Assembly (NCBI RefSeq): GCF_024748695.1 | Contig: NZ_CP087176.1 | Location: 2,783,501 to 2,847,500, forward strand | Source of the DNA: Pseudomonas sp. B21-040 | GTDB lineage: Bacteria; Pseudomonadota; Gammaproteobacteria; Pseudomonadales; Pseudomonadaceae | DNA: 64,000 bases | Direction: 5' to 3' | In this document: in pieces, positions 1 to 8,720 of the stretch | Position numbering within the stretch: the first letter of the stretch is position 1 | Layout: every line of letters begins with the position of its first letter | Notes under the pieces: generated by a model | Databases searched by the model: none | Seen by the model: only the letters and a program-made list of their open reading frames with translations | Told to the model about the DNA's origin: nothing | Translations under genes and position numbers: made by a program

Positions 1-34
1 CGAGGGTCAGGGAAGAAGTCGAGAGTTTGAACAT
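1..34 (-). CDS. 5' end of an unidentified gene running off the left edge
   Basis: A minus-strand ATG at 32-34 is preceded by a GGAG motif at good spacing (CGGAGTATCACC then ATG). It opens a frame reading MFKLSTSSLTL to the window edge. Only eleven residues are visible, so no family can be named. It is divergent from the ProA-like gene at 317. Confidence 0.45.
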   Translation of the reverse strand, partial: MFKLSTSSLTL

Positions 35-316
35 GGTGATACTCCGTAGCTTGAGTGAGTGGAGCGCTTTGATCGGCGTGGCCAATCGACTGGCGTAGTT
101 CATCAAGCGGGTGTATCTGCGATGTGTCGTTGCAGCGGGGTTTTATGGGCGAGGTGTGTCAGGAGGCTGGCTGTACACACACTGATACATAGCCACAACA
201 AACAGGGGATTTGTGGTGGATTTGAGGTTGTGTGGTGCCGGCCGGTCCGGCGCGTGACGCTCCGGGCAATTTCCTATACATTTTCCGGCCGCCCCCCTGC
301 ATGGTGAAACCGCTTC
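35..316. other. Divergent intergenic region
   Basis: This stretch separates the left-edge minus-strand gene from the ProA-like gene. An open frame at 59-307 has no good ribosome-binding site and a composition typical of noncoding DNA, so I do not call it. No clear operator or repeat was seen. Confidence 0.4.
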
Positions 317-1819
317 ATGTCTCTTGCGCTCGAACGTCTAGTCGCTGGCACGCCGATTCCTTTTTCCGGTAATCGTGTCACGGTTGTCAGCCCCGAACTG
401 GCCGCGCGGTTTCAGCCCGGGGACCACCTGCTGGTGGAGCAGGTCAGCGGCGAATTGTTGCTGATTCCGGTGGCCGACCAGCAAGCGGCCAGCGTGGCGA
501 TCGAGCGAGCAGAAGCCGCATTCACCGCGATGTCGACGGTGTCGGATCAAGCGATCAGCACCTTCTTCGACCTCTTTGCCCAGCGTCTGGAAACCCCGCA
601 ATGCTGGGACTTGATCGCGGCCGCCAACCTCGCCGACATCGAACGGGCCAAGGCTCGTGGGCGCTCCACCACGCGTTTGCTGGCCGATGAGCGCATGCGC
701 CGCGACATGATCGCCGGCCTGCGGGCCTGGCGCGATGCGCCAGCCTCACGCGGCAAAGTGATCAGTTGCGTTGAGCATGACGGCTGGAAAGTCGAACAAG
801 TGGTGTCGCCGCTGGGCATCGTCGCGTTTGTCTTCGAAGGCCGACCGAATGTGTTTGCCGACGCCGCCGGTGTCTTGCGCACCGGTAACACCGCCGTGCT
901 GCGCATTGGCAGCGATGCGTTGGGCACCGCCCAGGCGATCGTCACCCATGCATTGAATCCGGCATTGAGCGACGCCGGGTTGCCGGTCGGCGCGGTATCG
1001 CTGGTCGAAAGCGTCAATCATGCGGCCGGTTGGGCGATGTTCGCTGACCGGCGTCTGTCCCTGGCCGTGGCCCGAGGTTCAGGGCGTGCGGTCAGTCAAT
1101 TGGGCAGCATCGCTCAACAGGCGGGCACCGCCGTCAGCCTGCATGGCACTGGTGGCGCCTGGCTGATCGCTGACAAGGACGCCGACGCGACGCGTTTCGC
1201 CGCCGTGGTGCGCAATTCTCTGGACCGCAAGGTCTGCAACACGATGAACGTCTGCCTGATCCAGCGCGACCGCGCCGCCGATCTGGTGCCGTTGTTTCTC
1301 GATGCATTGCAACAAGCCGGCAGCGCGCGGGCCCAAGGCTGCAAATTGCACATCGTCGAAGGCAGCGAGTCGTACTTGCCGACGCACTGGTTGAGTGCGA
1401 GCGTCGAAGTATTGCGCGCCGAAGGTTACCGGACCGAGGCGATGGCCGAGCCACTGCCGGAGGATCAATTGGGTCGCGAGTGGGAATGGGAAGAAACCCC
1501 GGAAGCCAGCTTGATGATCGTCGATGACCTGGACCGTGCAATTGCCTTGTTCAATCGTTACAGCCCGCAATTCACGGTGTCGTTGATCAGTGAGAATGAC
1601 GCGGCGCATGAGCGTTTCTACAACGCGGTCAATGCTCCGTTTGTCGGTAACGGCATCACGCGTTGGGTCGACGGGCAGTACGCCTTGAACAAGCCGGAGT
1701 TGGGGCTTTCGAACTGGGAAAGCGGCCGGCTGTTTGCGCGCAGCGCGATTCTCTCGGGAGACGGGGTGTTCACGGTTCGTAGTCGCATGACGCAGACCTC
1801 TTTGTCGGTCAAACGCTAG
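317..1819 (+). CDS. ProA-like aldehyde dehydrogenase superfamily protein (glutamate-5-semialdehyde dehydrogenase-like)
   Basis: This 500-residue protein belongs to the aldehyde dehydrogenase superfamily and most resembles gamma-glutamyl phosphate reductase (ProA). ProA makes glutamate-5-semialdehyde in proline synthesis. The segment FEGRPNVFADAAG near residue 173 matches the conserved ProA region, and the probable catalytic cysteine is Cys307 in KVCNTMN. ProA is usually about 420 residues; here about 60 extra N-terminal residues precede the dehydrogenase fold. The gene is not next to proB or obg, so it is likely a paralogue rather than the housekeeping proA. The start follows GGTGA with about 10 bases of spacing. 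The true substrate is unknown. Confidence 0.75.
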   Translation: MSLALERLVAGTPIPFSGNRVTVVSPELAARFQPGDHLLVEQVSGELLLIPVADQQAASVAIERAEAAFTAMSTVSDQAISTFFDLFAQRLETPQCWDLIAAANLADIERAKARGRSTTRLLADERMRRDMIAGLRAWRDAPASRGKVISCVEHDGWKVEQVVSPLGIVAFVFEGRPNVFADAAGVLRTGNTAVLRIGSDALGTAQAIVTHALNPALSDAGLPVGAVSLVESVNHAAGWAMFADRRLSLAVARGSGRAVSQLGSIAQQAGTAVSLHGTGGAWLIADKDADATRFAAVVRNSLDRKVCNTMNVCLIQRDRAADLVPLFLDALQQAGSARAQGCKLHIVEGSESYLPTHWLSASVEVLRAEGYRTEAMAEPLPEDQLGREWEWEETPEASLMIVDDLDRAIALFNRYSPQFTVSLISENDAAHERFYNAVNAPFVGNGITRWVDGQYALNKPELGLSNWESGRLFARSAILSGDGVFTVRSRMTQTSLSVKR

Positions 1820-1832
1820 GCGAGGGGCACAC

Positions 1833-1838
1833 TATAAT
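1833..1838 (+). promoter_or_regulatory. Possible -10 box for the BON-domain gene
   Basis: A consensus TATAAT lies 40 bases before the ATG at 1878. No good -35 box sits at 16-18 bases upstream, so it would be an extended or activator-dependent promoter if used. Confidence 0.35.
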
Positions 1839-1877
1839 TAAGGTGTTTGCTCCTTCGTTCTGAAAGAGGGATACACC

Positions 1878-2213
1878 ATGAAACTTCGTTCCTTCGAGCA
1901 ATATTCTCATCACCTGGAGTCGGTCGCCCACGATGCATGGCTGACGACCCGGGTGAAATCGGTCCTGGCCATGGACGATCCAACCCTGGGACTGCAAATT
2001 CACGTCAAAACCCATGCGGGCACGGTGGCGTTGAGTGGCCGGGTCACTACCCATCGGCAATGTGAAAAGGTCGTTGCACTGACTCGTTCGGTTCAGGGGG
2101 TTGTCGATGTCGATGCCAGGGAGTTGCTGACTCACGTATTCACACCCGGCAGTTTTCCCGAACCACCTGACGCCGAAGAACGCAGTGAGCGTCGGCCACC
2201 GGATGACAAATGA
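1878..2213 (+). CDS. BON-domain protein
   Basis: This 111-residue protein has one BON domain at about residues 15-85, including WLTTRVKSVL, VKTHAGTVALSGRV and VQGVVDVD. BON domains occur in OsmY-like proteins and are thought to bind membranes or lipids. Unlike OsmY, there is no clear signal peptide, so a cytoplasmic location is likely. The tail is charged and probably disordered. The start follows GAAAGAGGGATACACC. It appears to be a single-gene unit ending at the hairpin at 2231-2259. Confidence 0.8.
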   Translation: MKLRSFEQYSHHLESVAHDAWLTTRVKSVLAMDDPTLGLQIHVKTHAGTVALSGRVTTHRQCEKVVALTRSVQGVVDVDARELLTHVFTPGSFPEPPDAEERSERRPPDDK

Positions 2214-2230
2214 GCCTGATGATCCCATCA

Positions 2231-2259
2231 GCAGCGCTCCTGTAAGCCAGGAGCGCTGC
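2231..2259. terminator. Hairpin between convergent genes
   Basis: GCAGCGCTCCTG and its exact reverse complement flank a 5-base loop, giving a 12-bp stem. It lies between the BON gene and the convergent cynT. There is no strong T-tract. Confidence 0.6.
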
Positions 2260-2273
2260 GCAGGGGAGGCGCA

Positions 2274-2933
2274 TCAGGCGGCTTGTACAGTTTTGCCGTA
2301 AACAGCGCAGGTAGCGGGATGTTCTGCCAGCGACACGAAAGTGCGGCTGCTGGCTTCCAGAGCGTCAATCGAACCGGTCTCGATGTCGTAGACCCAGCCA
2401 TGCAAATTCAACAGGCCTTTTTCTTGCGCCAGGCGCACGCTCGGGTGCGTCTGGATATTGGCCAGTTGCGCGATGACGTTTTCCCGGACCATTGAACTTA
2501 CCTTCGCCGCGTCAGTGGCGTGAGGGCGGGATTGGTTGATGACTTTTGCCGACTCGGCGTGCTGCAACCAGCCGCTGACCGCCGGCAGGTGATCCATGCA
2601 TTTACACGAGGCGATGGCGGTCATGGCGCCGCAATCCGAATGCCCACAGATCACAATGTCGCTGACACCGAGCACCGCAACCGCATATTCAACCGTGGCC
2701 GACACACCGCCGGGGTGCGGGCTGTATGACGGCACGATGTTGCCGGCGTTGCGGATGACGAACAATTCACCGGGTTCCTGCTGGGTCAGCAGTTCGGGGA
2801 CGACACGGCTGTCGGAACAGGTGATGAACAACGTGCCGGGATGCTGGGTGGTGGCCAGGTGTTTGAACAAATCGGTGCGTTGTGGAAAGGCTTCGTTCTG
2901 AAACTTCAAAAAGCCGTCGATGAGCGCTTTCAT
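2274..2933 (-). CDS. cynT: Beta-class carbonic anhydrase of the cyanate operon
   Basis: This 219-residue beta-carbonic anhydrase interconverts CO2 and bicarbonate. Cyanase uses bicarbonate as co-substrate and releases CO2, so CynT recycles the bicarbonate. The zinc ligands fit the family: Cys39 in TCSDSR with Asp41 and Arg43, then His98 and Cys101 in CGHSDCGA. Length and ligand positions match E. coli CynT. It lies downstream of cynS on the same strand, separated by 136 bases that hold an intergenic palindrome. The pair is divergent from cynR, which supports the assignment over a housekeeping carbonic anhydrase. Confidence 0.92.
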   Translation of the reverse strand: MKALIDGFLKFQNEAFPQRTDLFKHLATTQHPGTLFITCSDSRVVPELLTQQEPGELFVIRNAGNIVPSYSPHPGGVSATVEYAVAVLGVSDIVICGHSDCGAMTAIASCKCMDHLPAVSGWLQHAESAKVINQSRPHATDAAKVSSMVRENVIAQLANIQTHPSVRLAQEKGLLNLHGWVYDIETGSIDALEASSRTFVSLAEHPATCAVYGKTVQAA

Positions 2934-2955
2934 GGTGATGTCCTCACTATTGTGT

Positions 2956-3053
2956 GTAGCAGCTGTCGAGCCTGCGTTCGGCTGCGAAGCAGTCGCCTGG
3001 ATTGGCGAAGACTGCGTCTTCGGACGCAGCCTCGCGGGCTCGGCAGCTGCTAC
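2956..3053. repeat. Intergenic palindromic repeat (GTAGCAGCTG family), copy 1
   Basis: The outer arms begin GTAGCAGCTG and end CAGCTGCTAC. The inner parts GCCTGCGTTCGGCTGCG and GACGCAGCCTCGC are partly complementary. Related copies lie at 20825, 40523, 51939 and 63043. This one sits between cynS and cynT, inside a probable operon. Confidence 0.85.
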
Positions 3054-3069
3054 GGGGTTAGGGTGTTGG

Positions 3070-3537
3070 TTAGAACGGGCGCAGTGGCAGGAACTTGCCG
3101 TCGAGGGTGATCACCGCTCGGGAGCCACCTTCCGGGTCTTCGACTTTCTTCATGTCGAGCTTGAAGTTGATCGCGCTGATGATGCCGTCGCCAAATTGCT
3201 CATGAACCAGGGCTTTGAGGGTGGTGCCGTAGATCTGGATCATTTCGTAAAAGCGGTAGATGGTCGGGTCGGTCGGGACACCCGAGAGGCTGCCACGCAG
3301 CGGAATGATCTGCAGGCGGGCCACGGTGTCGGCGTCCAGGTCGAGTTTTTCGCCAATCACTTTGGCGGCGGTTTCCGGCAATGGATGCTGGCCGAGAAGG
3401 GCGGCGGTGACATAGGCCAGACCCAGGCCGGTGCCGTCGGTCAGGTCCTGCCAGGACAGATTTTTGCGGGCCTTGGCATCGAGAATCGAGGTGGTCAGGG
3501 CCAGACTCGGGTCGTTGTAAGCGTGGGACTGTTGCAT
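3070..3537 (-). CDS. cynS: Cyanase (cyanate hydratase)
   Basis: This enzyme converts cyanate and bicarbonate to ammonia and CO2, detoxifying cyanate and yielding nitrogen. It has 155 residues against 156 in E. coli. An N-terminal helical domain is followed by the catalytic C-terminus, with Arg95 and Glu98 in [11 protein letters not shown] and Ser121 in IISAIN matching the known triad. I chose the ATG at 3537 because AGGAG lies 8 bases upstream and the protein then aligns with the family. An open frame extends 24 codons further but lacks a ribosome-binding site. It is likely induced through CynR, encoded divergently. Confidence 0.95.
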   Translation of the reverse strand: MQQSHAYNDPSLALTTSILDAKARKNLSWQDLTDGTGLGLAYVTAALLGQHPLPETAAKVIGEKLDLDADTVARLQIIPLRGSLSGVPTDPTIYRFYEMIQIYGTTLKALVHEQFGDGIISAINFKLDMKKVEDPEGGSRAVITLDGKFLPLRPF

Positions 3538-3621
3538 GGTGATTCTCCTGTCGGCGTGGTGTCGCTTGGGTGTGAAGCCATCTTCTGCCGATTGACTCAT
3601 AGCGTCCAAGATCGATATACA

Positions 3622-3632
3622 ATGCTTTGCAT
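3622..3632. promoter_or_regulatory. Candidate CynR operator
   Basis: The palindrome ATGC-TTT-GCAT lies in the 120-base region between cynS and cynR, close to cynR. LysR-type regulators often bind dyads between divergent genes. The assignment rests on position and symmetry only. Confidence 0.4.
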
Positions 3633-3657
3633 AAGTCCTGCCTATAGATGAAGAGCC

Positions 3658-4563
3658 ATGCTGCTACGACATTTGCGTTACTTGCTGGCCGTCGCCGACC
3701 ACGGCGGTTTCACCCGGGCCGCCGAGGCGCTGCATGTTTCCCAGCCGACCCTGTCGCAGCAAATCCGCCAGCTTGAAGAAACCCTGGGGGTCAGCCTGTT
3801 CGACCGCACCTCGCGCACCGTCAAGCCGACCGATGCAGGAGAGGCCTATATCGAGTGCGCCCGCCGCGTATTGGTTGAGCTGGACGCCGGAAAACGTGCG
3901 CTGCATGACGTGAAGGACTTGTCTCGCGGCACCTTGCGCCTGGCCATGACGCCCACGTTCATGGCGTATCTGGTGGGGCCGTTGGTGCGCGATTACGTGG
4001 CGCGGTATCCGAATATCCATCTGGAGATTTTCGAGTTGTCGATGGACGACATCGAGGCGGGGTTGGCGGATGACTCGCTGGATATCGCCATCGCGTTCAA
4101 TGACGTCAGAAATGCCGACATCGAGTCGATTCCGGCCTTTACCGAGACGCTGGGCGTGATGGTGGGGCAGGGGCACCCGTTGTATGACAGCCAGGTCGCA
4201 TTGCCTGCTGAAGAGCTCGCTCAACTGGCGTTTGCGCTGTTGACCCCGGACTTCGTCACCCGCACCCGCATCAATGAGTATTTTGCTCAGGAACAGATCA
4301 CCCCCAAGGTGGTGATTGAGGTCAATTCTGTCAGCACGTTGCTGGAGGTCATTCGGCACACGGCCATTGCCACCATCCTCCCGGAGGCCATCGCCAGCCA
4401 GGAGCGCGCGCTGCGCAAGATTCCATTGCTGGGGGCAGCGCCTACCCGTGGGGCGGCGTTGCTTCGTCGTAAAAACAACTACCACAGTGCGGCGTCGGTG
4501 GCGTTCATGAATCTGGTGTTGGGGACGCCTGCGCTGGCGTCAACGACCTCAATCTTCCACTGA
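3658..4563 (+). CDS. cynR: LysR-family regulator of the cyanate genes
   Basis: This 301-residue LysR-type regulator has a winged helix-turn-helix at residues 1-60 ([19 protein letters not shown]) and a periplasmic-binding-like effector domain. It is divergent from cynS-cynT. In E. coli CynR activates the cyn operon in response to cyanate or azide and represses itself. The 3' end overlaps the convergent small gene at 4549 by 15 bases. Confidence 0.88.
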   Translation: MLLRHLRYLLAVADHGGFTRAAEALHVSQPTLSQQIRQLEETLGVSLFDRTSRTVKPTDAGEAYIECARRVLVELDAGKRALHDVKDLSRGTLRLAMTPTFMAYLVGPLVRDYVARYPNIHLEIFELSMDDIEAGLADDSLDIAIAFNDVRNADIESIPAFTETLGVMVGQGHPLYDSQVALPAEELAQLAFALLTPDFVTRTRINEYFAQEQITPKVVIEVNSVSTLLEVIRHTAIATILPEAIASQERALRKIPLLGAAPTRGAALLRRKNNYHSAASVAFMNLVLGTPALASTTSIFH

Positions 4564-4848
4564 CTGGCACATGACTTTGCCGCTTTTGCTGGTGGCAGAC
4601 ACGACGACGGAATCGTCTTCGGCAAGGCTGATTGAAATCGTGACACCCGAACCCGTGGTTTCGAAGTGGCGATCATCGACGGCTTTGGTTTCGGCTTCTT
4701 TGTTGTTAATCAGTACCGGACCATCCTGATCCGCATGAACCGTAACGTTTGCGGGGCAGTCCGCATCGAATGGCGGGATGCCGGGGGTGGTGTTTGCAAG
4801 TGCGGCAATTGCAACCGGAAACAGCAGGAATGTCAGGGGGTTTTTCAT
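4549..4848 (-). CDS. Small exported protein of unknown function
   Basis: This 99-residue protein has an N-terminal signal peptide (MKNPLTFLLFPVAIAALAN) and a mature part with two cysteines that could form a disulfide. It probably acts in the periplasm. I do not recognise the family. A GGAG-like site precedes the ATG. It overlaps the end of cynR by 15 bases and transcribes towards it. Confidence 0.7.
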   Translation of the reverse strand: MKNPLTFLLFPVAIAALANTTPGIPPFDADCPANVTVHADQDGPVLINNKEAETKAVDDRHFETTGSGVTISISLAEDDSVVVSATSKSGKVMCQSVED

Positions 4849-4920
4849 TGCAAGCCTCCATAAATCCAGCAGCGCATACCGATAACCATAGCTTCATTTA
4901 CGGCGCACACGACAAACAAA

Positions 4921-4956
4921 AAAAGGCCCCGCTCGATATGACGAGCGGGGCCTTTT
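4921..4956. terminator. Strong bidirectional intrinsic terminator
   Basis: A 15-bp perfect stem (AAAAGGCCCCGCTCG and its complement) encloses a 6-base loop. A-rich and T-rich flanks make it work as a rho-independent terminator in both directions. It directly follows the minus-strand gene ending at 4991. Confidence 0.92.
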
Positions 4957-4990
4957 AATTTAGAGACGCTGGATAGAACCGTGGGGAGTA

Positions 4991-5320
4991 TCAGTAGAAC
5001 CGATCAATCACCCGAACTTCGTTCTGGTTTTGCAGCGATGCCCAGGCCTGTTTCAGCGTTTGCAGAACATTACCGATGAAGTCCTTGTCGGCTGCGGCTT
5101 TCTTGCCGACATAGCCATGGCCGCGACGGTACATCTTCAGTCGGGCCAGCAGGTTCTGGTTGTTCTGATCGAACTCCGCTTCGTGAGCATGAGGCGACAG
5201 GCAGTCGATATGAACCTGGCCCGATTTGCTGATCCACAGGATGTGGCTGTCGTGGCTGTCTTTTTGCGCAGCGAACATACGAGCCAGTTCATCGATAGTG
5301 GGTTGGTTGTTCAGATTCAT
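4991..5320 (-). CDS. Conserved small protein of unknown function
   Basis: I place the start at the ATG at 5320, preceded by AAGGGGCATATT, giving 109 residues. The longer frame to 5461 lacks a ribosome-binding site and has implausible sequence. The protein is soluble, starts MNLNNQPTIDELARMFA and has a basic middle (KMYRRGHGYVGKK). No domain is recognised. It ends before a strong terminator, so it is probably monocistronic. Confidence 0.8.
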   Translation of the reverse strand: MNLNNQPTIDELARMFAAQKDSHDSHILWISKSGQVHIDCLSPHAHEAEFDQNNQNLLARLKMYRRGHGYVGKKAAADKDFIGNVLQTLKQAWASLQNQNEVRVIDRFY

Positions 5321-5541
5321 AATATGCCCCTTGACCATTTGGTGATCTTTCAAAGTTGATTCGCTAATACAAGTAGCCCATCGGTTAGTTGATCCCTGGC
5401 ACCGAAACCAGGACGTCAGCGGTCGGCCGTTGAATTCAACGAGGTCGCGCATCTGTTGCATGTAGTCGTGTTGAATAACTGCTACGCAAAAGCGTCACAA
5501 CGAAGAGAAGCAGCGAATACCTTCTGGCCATTGCCGACTTT

Positions 5542-5694
5542 TCAGGGTCGGCCACAAGCTTCATGAGGATTGATCGCTAGCGCTTCTCGTCCTTGTACTG
5601 GACGTTCGGGCCAGGTCAGCTTCTTCAATCTGCCTTGTGGGCAGCGTGTATCCGGGAAAAACAGCTCGGCGGTCAGACGAGCTTGCTCAAACAT
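5542..5694 (-). CDS. Possible 50-residue protein
   Basis: A minus-strand ATG at 5694 follows GGGAG with about 9 bases of spacing. It opens a 50-codon frame starting MFEQARLTAELFFPDTRC, with ordinary, balanced amino-acid composition. No family is recognised. The palindrome at 5760-5789 lies about 65 bases upstream and could be its operator. Support is the ribosome-binding site and composition only. Confidence 0.35.
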   Translation of the reverse strand: MFEQARLTAELFFPDTRCPQGRLKKLTWPERPVQGREALAINPHEACGRP

Positions 5695-5759
5695 GTTGCG
5701 GTACTCCCGATCGGGGAGATGTCTGCATCATGCAAGGGCAAATCGGAGGCGTCAACAGT

Positions 5760-5789
5760 TATGTAGTGATTATTTTCAGTCACTACATA
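5760..5789. promoter_or_regulatory. Perfect 10-bp inverted repeat, candidate operator
   Basis: TATGTAGTGA and TCACTACATA flank a 10-base AT-rich spacer. The arms are perfectly complementary. No T-tract follows either arm, so a dimeric regulator site is more likely than a terminator. It lies between the GNAT gene and the possible small gene at 5542. Confidence 0.5.
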
Positions 5790-5838
5790 TTGTCTGACAA
5801 AACGGATTGGAATGAGAAAAGTCTGTAGGAGAAGCCCG

Positions 5839-6342
5839 TCAGGGTGACGGCGACGGACACTGGAAACGGTAGAAGGTGCAGGGATAACCGTCTACAGACC
5901 GCTGATGCAGGGTGAATTGGCCGCCTGCGAGATCAGGGATCACTTTGGCCCAGAACCGCCGTGCGGGCGGGTTCGCATCCAGATGGAAAATCTGCCATTG
6001 ACCGGGGAACTGGCTCAAGAGGGTGGAAACGACAAACTTCGCGACACCTTGGCCACGGAAACGCCGACTGACAAAGAAGTAGCCGATGTTGTATTCGGCA
6101 CCCTCGAGGTGGGTGTCGCCGTCCACGCTCACGAAACCGGCAAGCTCACCGTCGACTCTGATCAAAAACGGCCGGGTCGCGGGGGTGCGCCAATAACCCG
6201 GTTTGGGCTGGATGTTGAAAAAACCATGTTCACCCAGTTTCAGTGGCAGCCATTCGCTGAAGTCGTACACATAGAACTGCATCAGATTTTCGATGGTGTC
6301 CAGTTCGTCGCGCTTTGCGGCGTGCAGTTCTATCGAAGACAT
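5839..6342 (-). CDS. GNAT-family N-acetyltransferase
   Basis: This 167-residue protein is an acetyl-CoA-dependent acyltransferase. The acetyl-CoA-binding motif is the RRFRGQGVAKF segment, followed by a beta strand and HLDANPPARRFW, a layout typical of GNAT enzymes. I chose the ATG at 6342, giving MSSIELHAAKRDEL, over a TTG 45 bases upstream. The acceptor is unknown. The FVYDFSEWLP-like front end occurs in GNATs with small-molecule substrates. Confidence 0.75.
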   Translation of the reverse strand: MSSIELHAAKRDELDTIENLMQFYVYDFSEWLPLKLGEHGFFNIQPKPGYWRTPATRPFLIRVDGELAGFVSVDGDTHLEGAEYNIGYFFVSRRFRGQGVAKFVVSTLLSQFPGQWQIFHLDANPPARRFWAKVIPDLAGGQFTLHQRSVDGYPCTFYRFQCPSPSP

Positions 6343-6495
6343 GTCGGAGCGCTCCAGGTTGAGCAGGGCTGTCCGTGAATCATGCAATGTGGTGAGAAGT
6401 TGTACTTTGCGCCTTTCTTCAGCGCGTGAAAGTGGGGCTGTCGACGGGTTTGAAGAACACTAGACCATCACGATCCATTTGAAGTGCCATCAACC

Positions 6496-8439
6496 TTAAC
6501 TTGCCGGTTTCGCCGTGCGTTTGGTGCCCGTGGACGGTTTGCGTTTCGCCGGTTTGCGCTTGTTCTTCCACGGTGCGGCACCACGCCCGGCCGGGCTTGC
6601 CGGCCCGCTGATGGTCAGGCTCAGACCGGCGCAACGCGCGACTTGCTTGCTCATCCATGCCGCCTGTTTGGTGACGAATTCTTCCAGGCTCATTTCGCCG
6701 CTCTGCACCATGTCCAGCGCCTGCTCCCAGATCGCCGTGGTGCCGGGGTCGGCAATGGCGCGCGGCACGGCATCGATCAGGCTGAAGGCCGCCGGGGTGG
6801 CGGCCAGGGCCTTGCCGTTCTTGATCAGATAACCCCGGTCGAGCAAGCCCTGGATGATCGACGCGCGTGTCGCCTCGGTGCCGATACCGGTGGTGTCCTT
6901 GAGTTTCTGCTTGAGCAGCGGATCCTCCACCAGTTTGGCGACGTTCTTCATGGCCTTGATCAGGTCGCCTTCGGTGAACGGTTTGGGTGGTTGCGTCCAG
7001 AGGTCCTTGAGCTTCACGTCGGCCACGGCGCAATCAAGCCCTTCGGCCAATGCCGGTAGGGTTTGCGGCGCCGGCACCTCTCGGCCCTTGGCGGGGGCGA
7101 GGGCCTCCGGCAGCGCACGCTTCCAGCCGGGCTCGACGATCTGTTTGCCGACGGCGCGCAAGGCTTCACCGGCGCAGTCGAAGTCAGCCTGGGTGCGATC
7201 GTATTCATGATTGGGCAGGAACTGCGCCAGATAGCGGGCACGGATCAGCGTGTAGACCGCCCGTTGCTTGCCCACCAACCGATCAAGATTCTTCGCCGCG
7301 GCCGTTGGAATGATGCCGTGGTGCGCCGTGACCTTGGCATCGTTCCAGGCCCGTGAGCGCCGCTGGGGTTCAAGGTAATCGTTCAGCGCGTTCAGGGTTG
7401 GATCGGCTTGTCGCAGGGCGGCGAGGATGCCCGGGGCCTCGCTGTGCTGACTCATCGGCAGGAAACCGCAATCACTGCGCGGGTAGGTGATGACCTTGTG
7501 GGTTTCGTAGAGCGCCTGGGCAATATCGAGGGTTTCCTGGGCGCCGAGCCCGAGCTTCTTTGAACAGACTTCCTGCAAGGTGCCCAGATCAAAGGGCAAA
7601 GGCGCGACTTCACGCATGCGTTCGGTGCGCAGCTTTTTTACCCGTGCGCTAGCGGCGTTGCCAATGGCCTGGGCTGCGCTCTGTGCCAGAGACTGATTCA
7701 GGCAGCGATCCTGATCGTCGCAAGCGTCGGATGCCGCGCGCCACTGTGCAGTGAACGCCGTGCCATCGTGCAGCAGTTGCACGTCGATGGCCCAATAGGC
7801 CACGGGGACGAAGTCGGCAATGCTGCGATCACGATCCACGACCAGCCTCAGGGTCGGTGTTTGTACCCGACCCACCGGCAATACGCCCTGATAACCGGAT
7901 TGGCGGCCCAGCAGCGTAAACAACCGGCTCATGTTCATCCCGATCAACCAGTCGGCCCGGGAGCGGCCCAACGCCGAATGATAAAGGCTGAAGGTCTCCG
8001 CCCCTGGCTTCAAGGCGGCCAGTGCCTTGCGGATTGATGCATCGTCCAGCGCTGACAGCCACAGCCGGCGGATCGGCCCGCGATAACGGCAGTGCTCGAC
8101 CAGCTCGCGGGCGATCATTTCGCCTTCACGGTCGGCGTCGGTGGCGATCACCAGTTCATCGGCCTCGCCGAGCAAGCGTTTCACGGCTTTGTACTGGCTG
8201 GCGGTGCGCGGCTTGACGGTCATCTTCCATTTATCGGGAATGATCGGCAGGTCCGCCAATACCCAGCGTTTGTAGCGCGCGTCGTAGGCGTCCGGCGGTG
8301 CGGTTTCCAGCAGATGACCGATGCACCAGGTCACCGTGACGTCTGTTCCCAGCCAGCAGCCGTCGCCCCGGCGCTTGGCGCCGAGCACTGCTGCAATGTC
8401 TTTGGCCTGGGAAGGTTTTTCACAGAGGTACAGCCGCAT
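6496..8439 (-). CDS. topB: DNA topoisomerase III
   Basis: This type IA topoisomerase of 647 residues cuts one strand and decatenates DNA, mainly at replication and recombination intermediates. An N-terminal TOPRIM domain begins MRLYLCEKPSQAKDIA and carries the DADREGE metal site near residue 105. The catalytic tyrosine is Tyr319 in TYPRSD. Length matches E. coli TopB (653). The C-terminus is a lysine/arginine-rich tail with no cysteine zinc fingers. A start three codons upstream (8448) is equally possible, as neither has a strong ribosome-binding site. Confidence 0.93.
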   Translation of the reverse strand: MRLYLCEKPSQAKDIAAVLGAKRRGDGCWLGTDVTVTWCIGHLLETAPPDAYDARYKRWVLADLPIIPDKWKMTVKPRTASQYKAVKRLLGEADELVIATDADREGEMIARELVEHCRYRGPIRRLWLSALDDASIRKALAALKPGAETFSLYHSALGRSRADWLIGMNMSRLFTLLGRQSGYQGVLPVGRVQTPTLRLVVDRDRSIADFVPVAYWAIDVQLLHDGTAFTAQWRAASDACDDQDRCLNQSLAQSAAQAIGNAASARVKKLRTERMREVAPLPFDLGTLQEVCSKKLGLGAQETLDIAQALYETHKVITYPRSDCGFLPMSQHSEAPGILAALRQADPTLNALNDYLEPQRRSRAWNDAKVTAHHGIIPTAAAKNLDRLVGKQRAVYTLIRARYLAQFLPNHEYDRTQADFDCAGEALRAVGKQIVEPGWKRALPEALAPAKGREVPAPQTLPALAEGLDCAVADVKLKDLWTQPPKPFTEGDLIKAMKNVAKLVEDPLLKQKLKDTTGIGTEATRASIIQGLLDRGYLIKNGKALAATPAAFSLIDAVPRAIADPGTTAIWEQALDMVQSGEMSLEEFVTKQAAWMSKQVARCAGLSLTISGPASPAGRGAAPWKNKRKPAKRKPSTGTKRTAKPAS

Positions 8440-8720
8440 AACCACCATCGTTCATCAAATGTGCAAGAGGCGCACAGAATGGCGGGTGATGAGCGATGGA
8501 GCAATCATTATCTGTATGGATGTACAGCTAAAGCTGTTGCGTTTGTTTGCGGCAGTCAAAATGCCCCGTTTGGCTGCGAGGCAGGAGCAATGATGAATTT
8601 TGGGTTATACCTGAAAGTCGTGGTCTCAGGTTTTGGGGCTGCTGTGCGATCCATCGGGCAAGTCGGATCGCCGCACCGCACGCTCCCACAGGTTCATCAC
8701 CGTCATGAGGAACGTATTCC

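Larger units (their letters stand above)
5321..5838. other. 518-base region with a possible small gene and a palindrome
   Basis: No long gene is supported here. It holds a candidate 50-codon minus-strand frame (5542-5694) and a 10-bp inverted repeat (5760-5789), both listed separately. A plus-strand frame at 5570-5797 has arginine-rich out-of-frame composition and no ribosome-binding site. Confidence 0.4.

Noticed and set aside
59..307. 82-codon plus-strand frame before the ProA-like gene
   Set aside because: No ribosome-binding site, odd composition and position in a divergent promoter region.
5570..5797. 75-codon plus-strand frame
   Set aside because: No ribosome-binding site, and it reads through the palindrome at 5760-5789. 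The opposite-strand 50-codon frame is better supported.
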